Shown: positions 11,549-21,789 of the stretch, in pieces
How positions within the stretch are numbered: position 1 is the stretch's first letter
Layout of the letters: each line of letters begins with the position of its first letter
Assembly: GCA_947396885.1 (NCBI GenBank)
Contig: OX377204.1
Coordinates: forward strand, 52,563,139-52,627,138
Origin: Heligmosomoides polygyrus polygyrus
Taxonomy: Eukaryota > Nematoda > Chromadorea > Rhabditida > Heligmosomidae
Length of the DNA stretch: 64,000 bases
Reading direction: 5' to 3'
Translations under genes and position numbers: made by a program
Notes under the pieces: generated by a model
Told to the model about the DNA's origin: nothing
The model's database searches: none
The model's input: only the letters and a program-made list of their open reading frames with translations

Positions 11549-12559
11549 GAGGTATGTTTTGCTGCCGAGGATTTGTTGTTAAATCACGCTTCATTCGCTC
11601 AGAGCGGCGTAGAATGACGACATTGTGGAGGGGCAAGTGATGCTTGCTAACAGTCTGTATGGGAGAAGTGAATGAGGGTGAGAGCTAATGAGAGAAAAAG
11701 TGGGGTACAAGAGTAGATGCGACGAGAGGTCGAAGGAAGGCTCCTTTCGCCTCCACTTTCAATCGAGTGGTTGGTAAGTGCTCCCCACGATATTCTTCAA
11801 ATGAACATCTTTCGAGAAGTATTTCGCAGACAGAATTGATTAGAACGAGGTAAACATGCGAGTAGGGCAGCTGCGCTCCAATTCAAAAGCGCCATCAGTT
11901 TAACGTTCACCTGCGATACAGCAATGAAATGGAACAAACTCGCTATTTAGCTGTGTGCGTAATCTACCATATGCAGTGTGTATTTAAGAAAAACTAAACC
12001 AAGAGCAAGGCCGTACGACACCACTAATGAGATTAGGTTCCAGTTGTGAGCAGAAGAGAGTGGAAAGGGAAAATGTGTTAGTGGAGATGGAGAGTGTCGC
12101 ACGAGCATGATATTCAGTCACTGCTTCCTAAGATGAACCTCTTCATAACTGAGCTGTTCTAGAAAGGTTAAAATAAAGGGATTTTTAAGACTACTTCTAA
12201 GGAACTCGACGGGAGACGAGGATTGGCTGAGCGTAGAAGTAATTCGTTTGCCACGATTTTCTGATCGTGTCGCTCACACACTCTAGTTTTTCGTATAACA
12301 AGTGTGAGAATCGGTAAAAACTTTGTTCGAATGGCCAAAGATTATAACACAGTTTTCGCAGACATCAACTCTTTGTTTAGGAGTGAATCAGACGTTACAG
12401 TAGGGTGACGATCCTAACAGCAAAAAGAAAAAGACGTGGCGATTTCCCGTCCATCTGTCCAACTTCGTAGCAGCAATAGATAGCCATTAAATTCCTCGGT
12501 ACATGTCGGAAATGCGCACCGCAGTAGGATGTAGGAGCACGCCAACCTACTATAACAAG
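11549..12559. other. Region downstream of the DCAF5-like gene
   Basis: No gene is recognised. An AATAAA at about 12171 is the first plausible poly(A) signal I noticed after the stop codon, about 620 nt downstream; a 3' UTR of that length is inference only. Confidence 0.3.
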
Positions 12560-12845
12560 CAGAGTACCGACCGATCTGCCAACCGTGCAGCCCCGCCTCC
12601 TCGTTCCTAGTTAGGATTTCCCGCGGAGTCAACCAAGCCTTCCATCCCTTTTGGGGAATTGGTAGCAGACTCGTCTGAAAAGGATAAAACACTGAGTTGA
12701 AACACTCGCTGGCCACCTCAGGTCATTGTGTAGGCTAAGTGCGCAGCCAAATTGCCTCCACAGCATGCAGTTGTAGTAGAATGCGTACCGCATCCTGGAA
12801 AGGATTGAGTATCGTCATATTTCCCTCTTATCCTCATGGAGTATA
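12560..12845 (+). repeat. tRNA-derived SINE, copy 2 (diverged)
   Basis: It is the same family and orientation as 6861-7165. Shared blocks include GGATTTCCCGC after a decayed box B near 12610, AAGCCTTCCATCCC, GCTGGCCACC and GAATGCGTACCGCATCC. The box A region is badly decayed, so it is unlikely to be transcribed from its own promoter. Confidence 0.65.
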
Positions 12846-13309
12846 CGATGCGAGGATACACTTGAAGGTAGCCTCGATGGTAAGTGTGCCTGCAGTCGTT
12901 TTTTTTTGTGTACATTTTCCTACTGGGCTTTAGATTTTAAGGCTGTTTCGAGAGAAAGCGCTTTTCCTAATCAGGAGGCATAGCGTTCACACGCCTTTTA
13001 TGTTCATAACAGCAGCGCATAGTTTCCAGCTCGACGTTGTGAATTCTCTGCGCTTCGACTTTGCAAAATGCATCTTAACGTGACACTCAGTTGCGGCAGT
13101 GGACAACGCATGGCCCGCTTTCAACATCGAATGTCTCAAGTGACTACTGCTTCCTGGTTTTTAAATTGGCTCCAGTTGTTTACTGGGCCGAATGCACTGT
13201 AGCTAAAAGGGTAGTAAGTTCAGGCGCGATTCTATTTTTGGGAGATCAAATCTGTTTTACGCAACCATCCCTTCCCTGAATCTGGTCAAGGGCCCAACCA
13301 TGGATGTGT
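12846..13309. other. Unassigned stretch
   Basis: I see no gene, repeat border or RNA in this stretch. Confidence 0.3.
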
Positions 13310-13593
13310 TAGGTGGATCGGAAAGTCTTGATAGAGTTTTCATTTTTCTTCTTTATTTCTTCATTCAGAGAAGAAGGTGCACTGAAGGTTGTCTTTGCCA
13401 GACAGCTTCCTCGAGTTTCCGAGCTGAGTGGCGCAAACGAAAGCGGTGACCGTGGGCCCTTGTGGGAGTAGCTCGCTGTACAACATTCCATTCGAGTCCC
13501 AGAAGCAGCATAGAAGAACCTTCTTGAGGTGCAGGTGAATACAGTCCCCTCCCGTTATAGCGCCTCTGGCTATGACGTGACTATCGATATAAC
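13310..13593 (-). pseudogene. mariner-like transposase fragment, split by foldback 2
   Basis: Minus-strand reading includes LHLKKVLLCCFWDSNGMLY and SELLPQGPTV, which match the HPKKV-LL-WWD and ELLP segments of the mariner catalytic region. The reading breaks off at 13593, where the Tc5-like foldback begins, and would continue at 15743 on its far side (weaker match). The second catalytic D region is not found, so this is a remnant. Confidence 0.6.
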
Positions 13594-13911
13594 TTACGAG
13601 GAAGGTCAAAGAGGTCACCGTGGAGTTTCTCAAAACGACCTATATAGGGTTGTAAGGCGTTGTCTGGGAAGCACCATAGTGGTTTCCAAATTTCCTGCGG
13701 ACCTCTGGGTAGGTCAAAAATTGCAAAAAACTGTACCGCTTCAGTGCGGGTCGATAACGCAAAACTGACGCCTGGAATACCCTTGTCGTGCCCACAAATA
13801 GTCCTGCAAAAGGTTTGGAGATTCAATCATTGCTAGAACCTAGGAATTGATTAATTCCTAATTGAAGCGAGACGGCGCATTCACGGGAGGCGCGCGCCAC
13901 TAGGGCGGTAG

Positions 13912-13979
13912 CGATTGGATGGCCGGGTGGTTAGCGTGGCGGACTTGCGGGAGGAAGGTCGAGAGTTGGATTCCGGCGG
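13912..13979 (+). repeat. tRNA-like module, left arm of foldback 2
   Basis: TGGCCGGGTGGTTAGCG (box A position, 13920-13936) is followed by GAGTTGGATTCC (box B position, about 13963-13974), with a GGCGGACTTGCGGG anticodon-arm-like segment between them, resembling a Leu or Ser type tRNA with a long variable arm. It is a pol III promoter candidate, not a clean tRNA. Confidence 0.6.
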
Positions 13980-14326
13980 TGTGGTAACTGCATTGCTGGG
14001 CGCACATCTTGCGTTTTTGCCGTAAAGTGCTTTTCTGTCACGACTAGGTGTCATATTCGATTTCCAACCCTGATTCCAACCTTCTGTGATACGATTTTAC
14101 TTCAAAACACAAGTCACGCTAATTAATATGCAATAAACTGTTTAACAGCTGTAGTCTATAAAACACGCGAAGCAAAGCAGCTTCTGAAATCAGCAGAGCG
14201 AATAAATGCCGAGGAAAAGCAGCCGGAAGCTTCCTGGCAGGACGTGTCGACAGGCCCATCATTGAAGGCGTAGTCCGCCGGTGTTGAGAAGTGCCCCGGA
14301 TGCGTGTCCACATATCCAGTTGCCAC

Positions 14327-14950
14327 TCACGCGTACGCAAAGCACCTTTGGAATACTGGAGCGCAGAATTGCCTATACGTCTGACTGACCACCTGCAAGG
14401 ACGGGTGCCTTAAAAATTCCCTTAAAAATTTAAACATCAAGTGAGCTGGTCCGAAGCGATTCATGATTACGTTCAAAGTATTGCCTCTTGAGAAGCAGTT
14501 GAAATCCGGACGGAAGTGGAGCACATGTTCATGAATTCGCCGAATGAACCGTTTGAAAAGCCGGAAGAAGTATACATCGAGAGGCTGGCAAAGGCTCGTC
14601 GCTCCTGGCGGTATTGTCATCAGCTTAAGCTCTTTTCCAGCAGGCACCTCGGAAACGGGGTTCTCGTGATCCCTGAACCCATGCCAGCTGTAAAGGAGGA
14701 CAGTGGTTAGAGGTGCTGCCGAAGAGCCAACCACGTATTCTCAAAAGAAACGCGGGACTTGCTGCTTCGTCATGATGTGGCTCGTTCCTGCCACTATAAG
14801 AAGGTTTGGTGCCAACCAGTGACCGCATTGAGGAAACGATCCAATAGCCTCCTGCAAAATCAAAAAGAGCTTGTCTCCAAGTCGGCTGTCGGCGTATAGC
14901 ACTGGAATAGCAGTGTACGAATGGGTCAGTGACGACAGGGATTGCTTCAT
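14327..14950 (-). pseudogene. Tc5/pogo-type (DDE_1-like) transposase remnant
   Basis: Two minus-strand frames carry pieces of one protein. The N-terminal piece (14741-14950) reads SLTHSYTAIPVLYADSRLG and later VAGTSHIMTK, typical of the first part of this DDE fold. The C-terminal piece (14327-14734) reads IPPGATSLCQPLDVYFFRLF, the conserved block before the last acidic residue in pogo/Tc5-like transposases. A frameshift lies near 14735-14745, and the N-terminal DNA-binding domains are missing. It fills the loop of foldback 2, so the element was probably autonomous once. Confidence 0.7.
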
Positions 14951-15358
14951 TCCAATAGGTGCCAGCTTGAGTAGGCGAGCAGCGTATGCTTACATGTAGC
15001 GCGCGTGGGTGGCAGCTGAATATGTGGACACGCATCCAGGGCACTACTCACACCGGCGGACTACGCCTTCGATGAAGTGCCTGTCGACACGTCCTGCCAG
15101 GAAGCTTCCGGCCGCTCTTCCTTGGCATTTATCCGCTGCTGCTGGTGTCAGAAGCTGCTTTGCTTCGCGTGTTTTATAGAACGTTACCACAACTGTTAAC
15201 AGTCTATTGCATATTCATTAGCGTGACTTGTGTATTGAAGTCAAATCACAGAAGGTTGAAATCAGGGTTGGAAATCGAATATGACACCTACCCGTGACAG
15301 AAAAGCACTTTACGGCGGCAAAAATGCAAGATGTGCGCCCAGCAATGCAGTTACCACA

Positions 15359-15428
15359 CCGCCGGAATCCAACACTCGATTTTCTTCCCGCGAGTCCGCC
15401 ACGCTATCCACACGGCCATCCAGTCGCT
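15359..15428 (-). repeat. tRNA-like module, right arm of foldback 2
   Basis: Mirror copy of 13912-13979. On minus the box A position falls in the complement of GCTATCCACACGGCCA, and the box B position in the complement of GGAATCCAACACTC. Substitutions differ between the arms, so they have diverged since the element was formed. Confidence 0.6.
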
Positions 15429-15742
15429 GGAGCTCTAGTGGCGCGCCTCCCGTGAATGCGCCGTCTTGCTTCAATTAGGAATTAATCAATTCCTAGGTTC
15501 TAGCAATGATTAAAGCTCCAAACCTTTTGCAGGACTATTTGTGGGCACTACAAGGGTTTTCCAGGAGTCAGTCCTGCGTTATCGTCCCGCACTGAAGCGG
15601 GACAGTTTTCTGCCATTTTTGACCTACCCAGAGGTCCGCAGGAAATTTGGAAACCACTATGGTGCTTCCCAGACAACGCCCTACAACCCTATATAGGTAG
15701 CTTTGAGGAACTCCACGGTGACCTCTTTGACCTTCCTCGTTA

Positions 15743-16227
15743 GATTTCTTCGGGAACCGGCCAGCATACCTTCGCATCAGTACAAACCAACTCCAAACCT
15801 TGTGGTCAGGGCGAGTACTTCTCACATAATTACCATGGACGTCATGATCGACTGGGGCAAAACTTGTGTATGTAATTCAAGGGCTATTCGAGAAATGCAC
15901 CTCTTACTGGACTCATGGACATCGTTTCGTTACAAAGAGGCCATTGAGAAAGCTGTACCCAAAGGTGCGCACGATCATAACCATCTCTCACCATGTGTTT
16001 GAAATTACCTCGTCGCTGATCCAACGTCCCACCCAGCGCTGTTTCCTCAGTTCGATGAAAGAGTCAGGTCATTTGCCATGGTAAACACGAGTTCAGTTTG
16101 AACCAGATGGACAACGGGCTTTATTGTACTTTCACAACTCTATCAGTGGTCGAGGTTCAACATCCGTTTTTGGTATTATGGGGCAGGATACGGTAGCCGC
16201 GGGTGATTAAGGCTGCTGCTATCGTAA
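15743..16227. other. Flank of foldback 2, possible mariner remnant then unassigned
   Basis: The first 100 bp on minus would continue the mariner-like sequence of 13310-13593 across the insertion, but the protein match is weak. The remainder has no assigned gene. Confidence 0.35.
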
Positions 16228-16345
16228 GCTACCGTAATCAGTCGAAATTTAAAGAGGGATGTCCGATTTGTCATCAGCACCCCAAATAAAACCCCCTTGT
16301 GCGAAGCTTGCGTATTTTTCAACCTCTCCTTGACCTCTGGAAAAT
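16228..16345 (-). repeat. Dispersed module copy
   Basis: CCGTAATCAGTCGAAATTT followed by CATCAGCACCCCAAATAAA matches 2519-2640 inside foldback 1. It is the same repeat core as at 20370 and 43790. Confidence 0.6.
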
Positions 16346-16629
16346 GCAATGTTTTGTTTTGTTTTGTTAGAGGAAAATAAAACTTTAAATCATGCTCTTT
16401 TATGAACCAAAGCTACGCGCCAATATAATTTTAGGTTGGTGTATTAGGTCGTTGCATGTGAAATGACCAATTTTGGTACCTCATCTTCTGGCCGATTTTT
16501 CGTGGCTACGAGTGTTCCCATTTCAGGCATTGTATGTGGTTTCTGAAAACGCAGAATCTCCGCTTTCTTACTATTTGTAGCTTTTGTGACATAATTGCCT
16601 CTTGCCGAGTTTTTGACGTCGTTTTTGCG

Positions 16630-17250
16630 GTATGAATCTAAGTGATATTCGGGTGCTCTACTTGCATGAATGAAGAAGTGGACACAACGCCGCGGCCGCG
16701 GCTCGTAACATCAATGCTGCATTTGGGGAGGATTTCGCTATGGAACGCACAATTCGTCACTGGTTCGAAGGGCTTCGATCTGGCGGTAAAAGTGTCGAAG
16801 ACGAAGACCGAGGTAGGCCGCCATCACTCCTTAACGACGACCAACTCAAAGCCATAGTGGAAGCGGGTCCGCGTCAGACTGTGAGAGAGTCAGCACCGCA
16901 TTTCGGCGGCAGCCCTATCAGTCGCCACTTGAATGCTATCGGAAAAGTACAGAAATTGGATAGATGGATCCCGCACGAAACGCTGGCGTTGGGCAGATGC
17001 TGAAACGCCACGACACCTGTTTCGTTAAGGCTGCGCAATCTAATGGAGCCTTTTTGGACAGGATCGGGATATGCGGCGAAAACGGATCCTTAATGACAAT
17101 CGCCGTCGCTCTGCACAATGGCAGGATGAGAATGAGAGTCCCAAGGAAAATGCTTAACCAAGCCTCCATCCAAAAAAGACCACGGTAACCGTATGTTGGA
17201 CAATGGCTGGCATAGTCCATTACAAATTCTTTATGGTCGTAATTATCGAA
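16630..17250 (+). pseudogene. mariner transposase pseudogene
   Basis: The reading starts near MNLSDIRVLYLHE with an in-frame stop, then gives NINAAFGEDFAMERTIRHW, GKSVEDEDRGRPPSLL, ISRHLNAIGKVQKLDRW and, in shifted frames, SLHPKK and TVCWTMAGIVHY. These are the helix-turn-helix, GRP linker, second helix-turn-helix and the start of the catalytic core of a mariner enzyme. Several frameshifts and stops break it, and the C-terminal half with the second D and third D is missing. It ends where the hAT-like repeat begins. Confidence 0.85.
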
Positions 17251-17261
17251 CGTTCACATTT

Positions 17262-18159
17262 TTAATGAGTCATCACGAATATCTATCATGGGCTATTATT
17301 TTTGGTTGACTAGGGGGACTTATTGAATTCTGAAACAAATCTATTACTTCGAGAACCATTTAGGAACTGTCCCGCTGTGTCACCTTCATATCAGGGAGCT
17401 TCTAGGCTGGCACAGACTGAGTAATTCTACGGAAGTGTGGACTTACCATGACTGATCAGTCATCCAGCTATCATCTTAGATCCCAGAATGAATTCTGAGT
17501 ACTATTATTGTTTTGGTGATTAGAATGCAACTGCTAGTGTTGAGCATGCAGATATCTCTGCAGTCATCACGTCGTCCATGATGCCACACGCTTCTAAAAA
17601 TTCGAGAGGAATGTCTTTCCTGGTAGGAAAATGATCTAGGTGATGCTCCAGTATTAGACTTCACCCGAGTGAGTTTTTAAAAGCTGGTCTGTAAGCAGCC
17701 TAAAGTGGTTAAGTCGGTTAAGTCTACTCAAAGTTCAAAAAATTACAGCAACAAAAAGTCAGCGAAAACTCGTCGCAGGAACTGGATATGGAAACAGCGG
17801 AGAGATTGCTTGCTGAAATATTGAGAAATAACAAGACAGGACCATGAATTTGTTTTCGTTTATTGCTCTAGCCATTGCTAAAAGATTATCATAACAATCT
17901 TATGAATCCATGCCTTACTTTGTTATGTTATGGTGACGATGAGCATTAATCTGTGGAAGATTCTGTTGCTCGCAAAGATCTGAGCAAGAAAAAGTACAGC
18001 AGAAGCCGCCTTTGGCGTAATTTGAGATGCACTTTTGAAAAATGGCGAATATGTGTCATTTCCGTTTCCGGTTTCGTATTCCGGTTTCCGGCCATTGTTG
18101 AGCGTTTCCGTTCCGCCTTTCGTCTTCTGCTTTTTCCAGAAAATTTTCCGCACATCCCT
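17262..18159 (+). mobile_element. hAT-like element, truncated copy
   Basis: About 900 bp is closely similar and collinear to 26353-27219, for example ACCATTTAGGAA, TCAGTCATCCAG, GTTTTCGTTTATTGCTCTAG and the end TTTCCGTTCCG ... CGCACATCCCT. The left terminal repeat present in the full copy at 25794 is absent, so this copy is 5' truncated at or near the mariner pseudogene. No ORF is found. Confidence 0.75.
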
Positions 18160-18164
18160 TGTGC

Positions 18165-18470
18165 CATGGCAGTACAGTATGGTGGACGAGGCATCGTCGT
18201 CCAGCCAATCTTCTGTAGGAAGTCATGAGTTGACTTCGCCGTGTGTGGTCTTGCGTTGCCGTGGAGGAGGGCGACTTCGAGTCATTACTGTCGTTTTTCC
18301 GCCGATCTGGGTCGACCAGTGTGAGGACGACCTTCGACATTGTTTCCTTCATCGAAGCGGTTGAATCTACGCCGCACGGTGCGTTCGGTAGTCGCGCCGG
18401 TCTCAAATGCAGTATTGATCTGATCGACCGTGTCCTTCGAAGCTTCTAGAAGCTTCTACGCGATATTGCA
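18165..18470 (-). pseudogene. Internally deleted mariner-like transposase fragment
   Basis: On minus, INTAFETGATTERTVRRRFN and GRPHTGRPRSAEKR (N-terminal DNA-binding part and hook) are followed after two stops by ALLHGNARPHTAKSTHDFL (the second catalytic block, with N in place of D in the HDNARPH motif) and MPRPPYCT. About half of the normal protein between them is missing. It differs from the mariner at 16630. Confidence 0.75.
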
Positions 18471-19479
18471 CTCATCTCAAGATTTCCCCTAAAACGTCCC
18501 CTATAAAGTCCAAATAAACCCAAATGTGTACAAAAATCATCACCATCCTTATATAAGATATATGGGATATGGTGGGATGTGCGTGTGTGGGCAACATGTT
18601 TGCTTCGCACATTTTTCTTTATTTAATGAATGCTAAAGTTGTTAGAAACACCTCTAGTTGTCCAGTATAAGGTTTTTACTCCAAAAACTCGCATAGAGAG
18701 GACATAAAAAGGAAAACCCTGTCCTAGTGAGAACGCTGAAGATGCATCCGTCCCCTTCTTTTGGAGATCCTGTACACTGGTGGGACAGAATGTTGTTGGT
18801 TATGATGTGTTTCTTTTCAGTTGAAGACGTGGGTGGCACCTGTAAGCTATCGCCGTCGCCTCGGGCGTTGCAGTGCAGCACCATTTGGCATATTCTTCGC
18901 GCAGAGCTGTTCTTGATGTCATGGGTGTCGCTCTTTGTTCATACAATGTACACATGTATATACTATGCGAATTGTTGTCTGTCAGCTTCTCTACAGCTGC
19001 TGTCATGTCATTTTGCATCTGTTGCTATTAGTCGTTCTTGGTTAGTCCTGATGTATGCCGTCTAGGAGAGCTTTGTTCTTCATGTCCCTCCCGCGGAATT
19101 CGTCCAGCTCATAGTTTTCATAGATCTAAGATTGTTCTATACGCACGCATAGACAGTTTGGTATTAATTAAAGGTGTCGTTTACCAAGGTATGAGGGCGT
19201 TTGTTGTCATTCCTGTGGTGCCTACCTGGCCTCACACACGTGAGGGTGCAGTTCGGTGGGCAGAACAGAAATGGCGCTCGATGGTGCCTCATCAAATGTT
19301 GGGAGTCGTCATGTGTTTGTTCAAGAACTCATTCCCAGTTTTCCATGGTTTACATGCAACTAAGACACTGAAGCCGTTGTCGATTACCACCGCTCGTTCT
19401 GCTGTTTAGAGCTTGTCATCTCAATATTTGAGTGAATTCACAATAAAATTTCAACGCCTAGGTTTTTGTGTCCAAGGAG
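18471..19479. other. Unassigned stretch
   Basis: No gene, repeat border or RNA could be supported. The longest frame, 112 codons at 18727, has no recognisable domain and no splice context. Confidence 0.3.
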
Positions 19480-19700
19480 CTATGGCGTTACGATAGTCCA
19501 AGTCCGACTTTCGATGAATCTTGACATTGTCGGCACTGGCGTTCCGTAGACTGTTCTCAGCTGCAGACCAATACTGATCTGGAGCTTTTACTGGACTTAC
19601 GTTTCGAAGTAGTCTTCGTCAGAAGCTGGAAAAGTCGAGCTTATTTGAGGAACTACACGCCGAAACCTCACACATCAGGAGAGAATTCCGAAGGAAACAG
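19480..19700 (-). repeat. Dispersed repeat with hammerhead-like motif, copy 1
   Basis: It is similar to 52030-52260: both contain GTCCGACTTTC and ATGAATCT, then GGACTTACGTTTCG or GGGCTTACGTTTCG. On minus the motif is CTGACGAAGACTACTTCG followed by AAACGTAAGTCC, which recalls a hammerhead core (CUGANGA ... GAAA), although stem II is not canonical. Similar motifs occur in Penelope-like terminal repeats. Confidence 0.45.
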
Positions 19701-19999
19701 AGTCAGGAGGTAATCTCGTAGAACATAGTAACGCTAACCTTGGCGGTAGGGTCGGAGTGATCCACCATCCCCTCTTACCAGGATACTATCTCAACGGTAG
19801 GTCGGAACGGCGCAAATGTTGTATATGGGCAGAACCGCCTCTCCCTGGGAAGTAACAAACTGCAGGCATCTCGACCCCAATACAACTCTGCGCAGAGTTA
19901 GCGGCGACGGAAGTAGTGTGTTGACGTCCTGTTGATTCACGTGCTCCACAGTTGACGGGCGCGCGCGGGATGAGGGCTCGTATCGCGGCCAATCGCAGT

Positions 20000-20066
20000 G
20001 CTCAGGTGGCGTAGTAGGGAAGAGCTCGGGCTCGTAGACGCGGGGTCGGGGGTTTGGATCCTGCAG
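20000..20066 (+). repeat. tRNA-like module, left arm of foldback 3
   Basis: TGGCGTAGTAGG (20007-20018) fits box A and GGGTTTGGATCC (about 20050-20061) fits box B with one or two changes. The segment GCTCGTAGACGCGGGGTC lies between them. It is not obviously related in sequence to the module of foldback 2 beyond the tRNA-like core. Confidence 0.6.
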
Positions 20067-20224
20067 ACTGCGTTTGTTTTGCACTTTTGTAGAATCCATA
20101 TTTATCATATATGTAATCCACCTAGGGGTATTATAGTGTGTTATAGAGCATGTTTACGTATAACATGCCACCCATACCGTTAACAAGGGTGGTCCAGGTA
20201 GGGTCACCGATTTCCCTGAAACTT

Positions 20225-20550
20225 TGTCTAGGGGTTATTTGTGGTGCTGATCACGAATCTGATATCCGTTCTTCAGGCTGGATAATATAGATACAGGAAG
20301 GCACAGGATTACATTCTTAAAGTTTCTTCCGGCGACGGCAGGTAGAGACAGAATCGTGAAAAACGGATGTCAGATTCGTGATCAGCACCCCAAATAACCC
20401 CCTAAACGAAGTTTCAGCGAAGCCAGTGTCCCTGACTGAACCACCTTGTTTACGGTATGGCTGGTCTCCGATCGAATCGTGAAAAACGGATGTCAGATTC
20501 GTAATCAGCACCCCAAATAACCCCCCCCCCCCCTAGACAAAATTTCAGCG
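20225..20550. repeat. Three copies of the dispersed module in the loop of foldback 3
   Basis: One direct copy (20225-20280, with GCTGATCACGAATCTG) faces two reverse copies (about 20355-20415 and 20475-20545, each with GTCAGATTCGT and ATCAGCACCCC). The two reverse copies share GAATCGTGAAAAACGGATG and repeat at about 120 bp. A C13 tract at 20521-20533 lies in the last copy. Confidence 0.75.
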
Positions 20551-20807
20551 AAATTTTTTTTTGACCGAAGTCTTGTCGGTGGAGTCGGAATTTTTAACTA
20601 GTGCCACAAAATATCTATCGTTACATAAGTATAGCTTCACACAAATTAGGCTTAAAACAAGTGACACACAGAAGTAGACATTTAAGCTAATATGTAGTTT
20701 GAAGCATATCTTATATGTAAACACGCTCTATAACACACTATAATATCCCTAGGTGGATTACCTATATGATAAACATGGATTTTGCAAAAGCGCAAAACAA
20801 ACGCAGT

Positions 20808-20876
20808 CCACGGGATCCAAACCCCCGACCCATCGTCTACGAGCCCGGACTCTTCCCTACTACGCCACTTGTGCAC
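20808..20876 (-). repeat. tRNA-like module, right arm of foldback 3
   Basis: Mirror copy of 20000-20066, with the complement of box B at 20813-20824 and of box A at 20856-20867. Both promoter boxes are kept in both arms. Confidence 0.6.
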
Positions 20877-21234
20877 TGCGTTGAGTTGCGATACGAGCCC
20901 TCATCCCGCGCGCGCCCGTCAGCTGTGGAGCACGTGAATCAACAGGGCGCCAACACGCGATTTGCGTCGCCCCTAACTCTGAGCAGAGTTGTATTGGGGT
21001 TGAGATACCTGCAGTTTGTTACTCCCCAGAGAAAGGCGGTTCTGCCCATATACAACATTTGCGCCGTTCCGACCTACCGTTGAGATAGTATCCTGGTTAG
21101 CTGGAGGTTAACTGGGGTAGGTGAGCGGGCCCATATCCATGAACGACCTGCCTCAGGGTCCCTCTTGAGCCCGAGCGGGGCCGAAACGCGCAGGGACGAC
21201 GTTGGACCGGCCCTTGTGTCAATGTGATGCACTC

Positions 21235-21499
21235 TATACTTATGCTCGAATGACCCATTCGAATAGGTATTCGAATGATTTTCATTCGAATTTGAATATT
21301 CGAATTCGAATATTCGAAAAATCGCGTTTTTCGAATGTATTCGAATTCGAATGTTCAAAAAATCGCGTTTTTCGAATGTATTCGAATTCGCATGTTCAAA
21401 AAATCGCGTTTTTCGAATATATTCGATTTCGAATGCTCGAAAATTTTCGGTATTCGAAACCATTCGAATATTCGAAATTTTTGGGAGAGCATAAGTATA
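21235..21499. mobile_element. hAT-type MITE made of a 41-bp minisatellite
   Basis: The terminal inverted repeats TATACTTATGCTC (21235) and its complement (ending 21499) are flanked by an exact 8-bp direct repeat, ATGCACTC, at 21227-21234 and 21500-21507. An 8-bp duplication is the mark of hAT insertion. The interior is a 41-bp tandem repeat, with ATCGCG at 21321, 21362 and 21403. Each unit has GAATTCGAAT-type palindromes and AAAAAATCGCGTTTTT. Confidence 0.85.
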
Positions 21500-21529
21500 A
21501 TGCACTCCTCCCTCCCCTGGTTTTTGGAT

Positions 21530-21680
21530 TTGTGGGCGCGATGAGGCGTGGGGTTCGGTTTTTTTCGAAAGTTTACACCCCGTTCCGTAGTGGGTTTGCT
21601 ACGAACCGCACCCTGTCTCCATAACTGTTTTATTTCCTGTATGTCTTGTTTTCTCAACATTTTAGGTGATGTCTGCACCT
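21530..21680. repeat. Fragment similar to the left end of the MULE-like element
   Basis: GCGTGGGGTTCG, then TTTACACCCC, then TGTTTTATTTCCTGTATGTCTTG, match 38881-39000 in order and spacing. No terminal AGGGTCAAGC is kept, so it is a truncated relative. Confidence 0.55.
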
Positions 21681-21789
21681 CTTCGTAAGTTGTTCTATCC
21701 ACGTGTGGCTTCTATATCGTAGAGATTCGCGCAGCTTCGTTCACGGAAGAAGACATGTTATGAGCACAGAACTTCTCCTCCTTCTTCAG

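Larger units (their letters stand above)
13597..15739. mobile_element. Foldback element 2, Tc5-like, about 750-bp arms, TTA duplication
   Basis: Inverted arms run from CGAGGAAGGTC at 13597 to about 14340, and from about 14985 to the matching complement ending at 15739. TTA flanks both ends (13594-13596 and 15740-15742). Inner landmarks such as CGCGTGTTTTATAGA, GGAAGCTTCC and TGTCGACA recur in mirror image. The 640-bp loop holds a broken transposase on the minus strand. Very long inverted repeats with a TNA duplication are the hallmark of nematode Tc4/Tc5. It sits inside mariner-like sequence. Confidence 0.9.
19778..21096. mobile_element. Foldback element 3, TTA target duplication, about 400-bp arms
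   Basis: The ends are CCAGGATACTATCTCAACGG (19778) and its complement ending at 21096, flanked by TTA at 19775-19777 and 21097-21099. The arms match to about 20170 and from about 20700. Each arm has a long open frame on one strand (positions 19791-20108 minus and 20766-21083 plus), which are mirror images of each other. I read these as passenger frames, not genes. There is no transposase inside. Confidence 0.9.

Noticed and set aside
19791..20108. 105-codon gene and its paralogue at 20766-21083
   Set aside because: The two frames are mirror images in the arms of foldback 3 and include a tRNA-like module; their similarity reflects the inverted repeat.
21250..21480. Replication origin-like AT-rich palindrome cluster
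   Set aside because: Explained by the 41-bp minisatellite inside a MITE with a clear 8-bp duplication.
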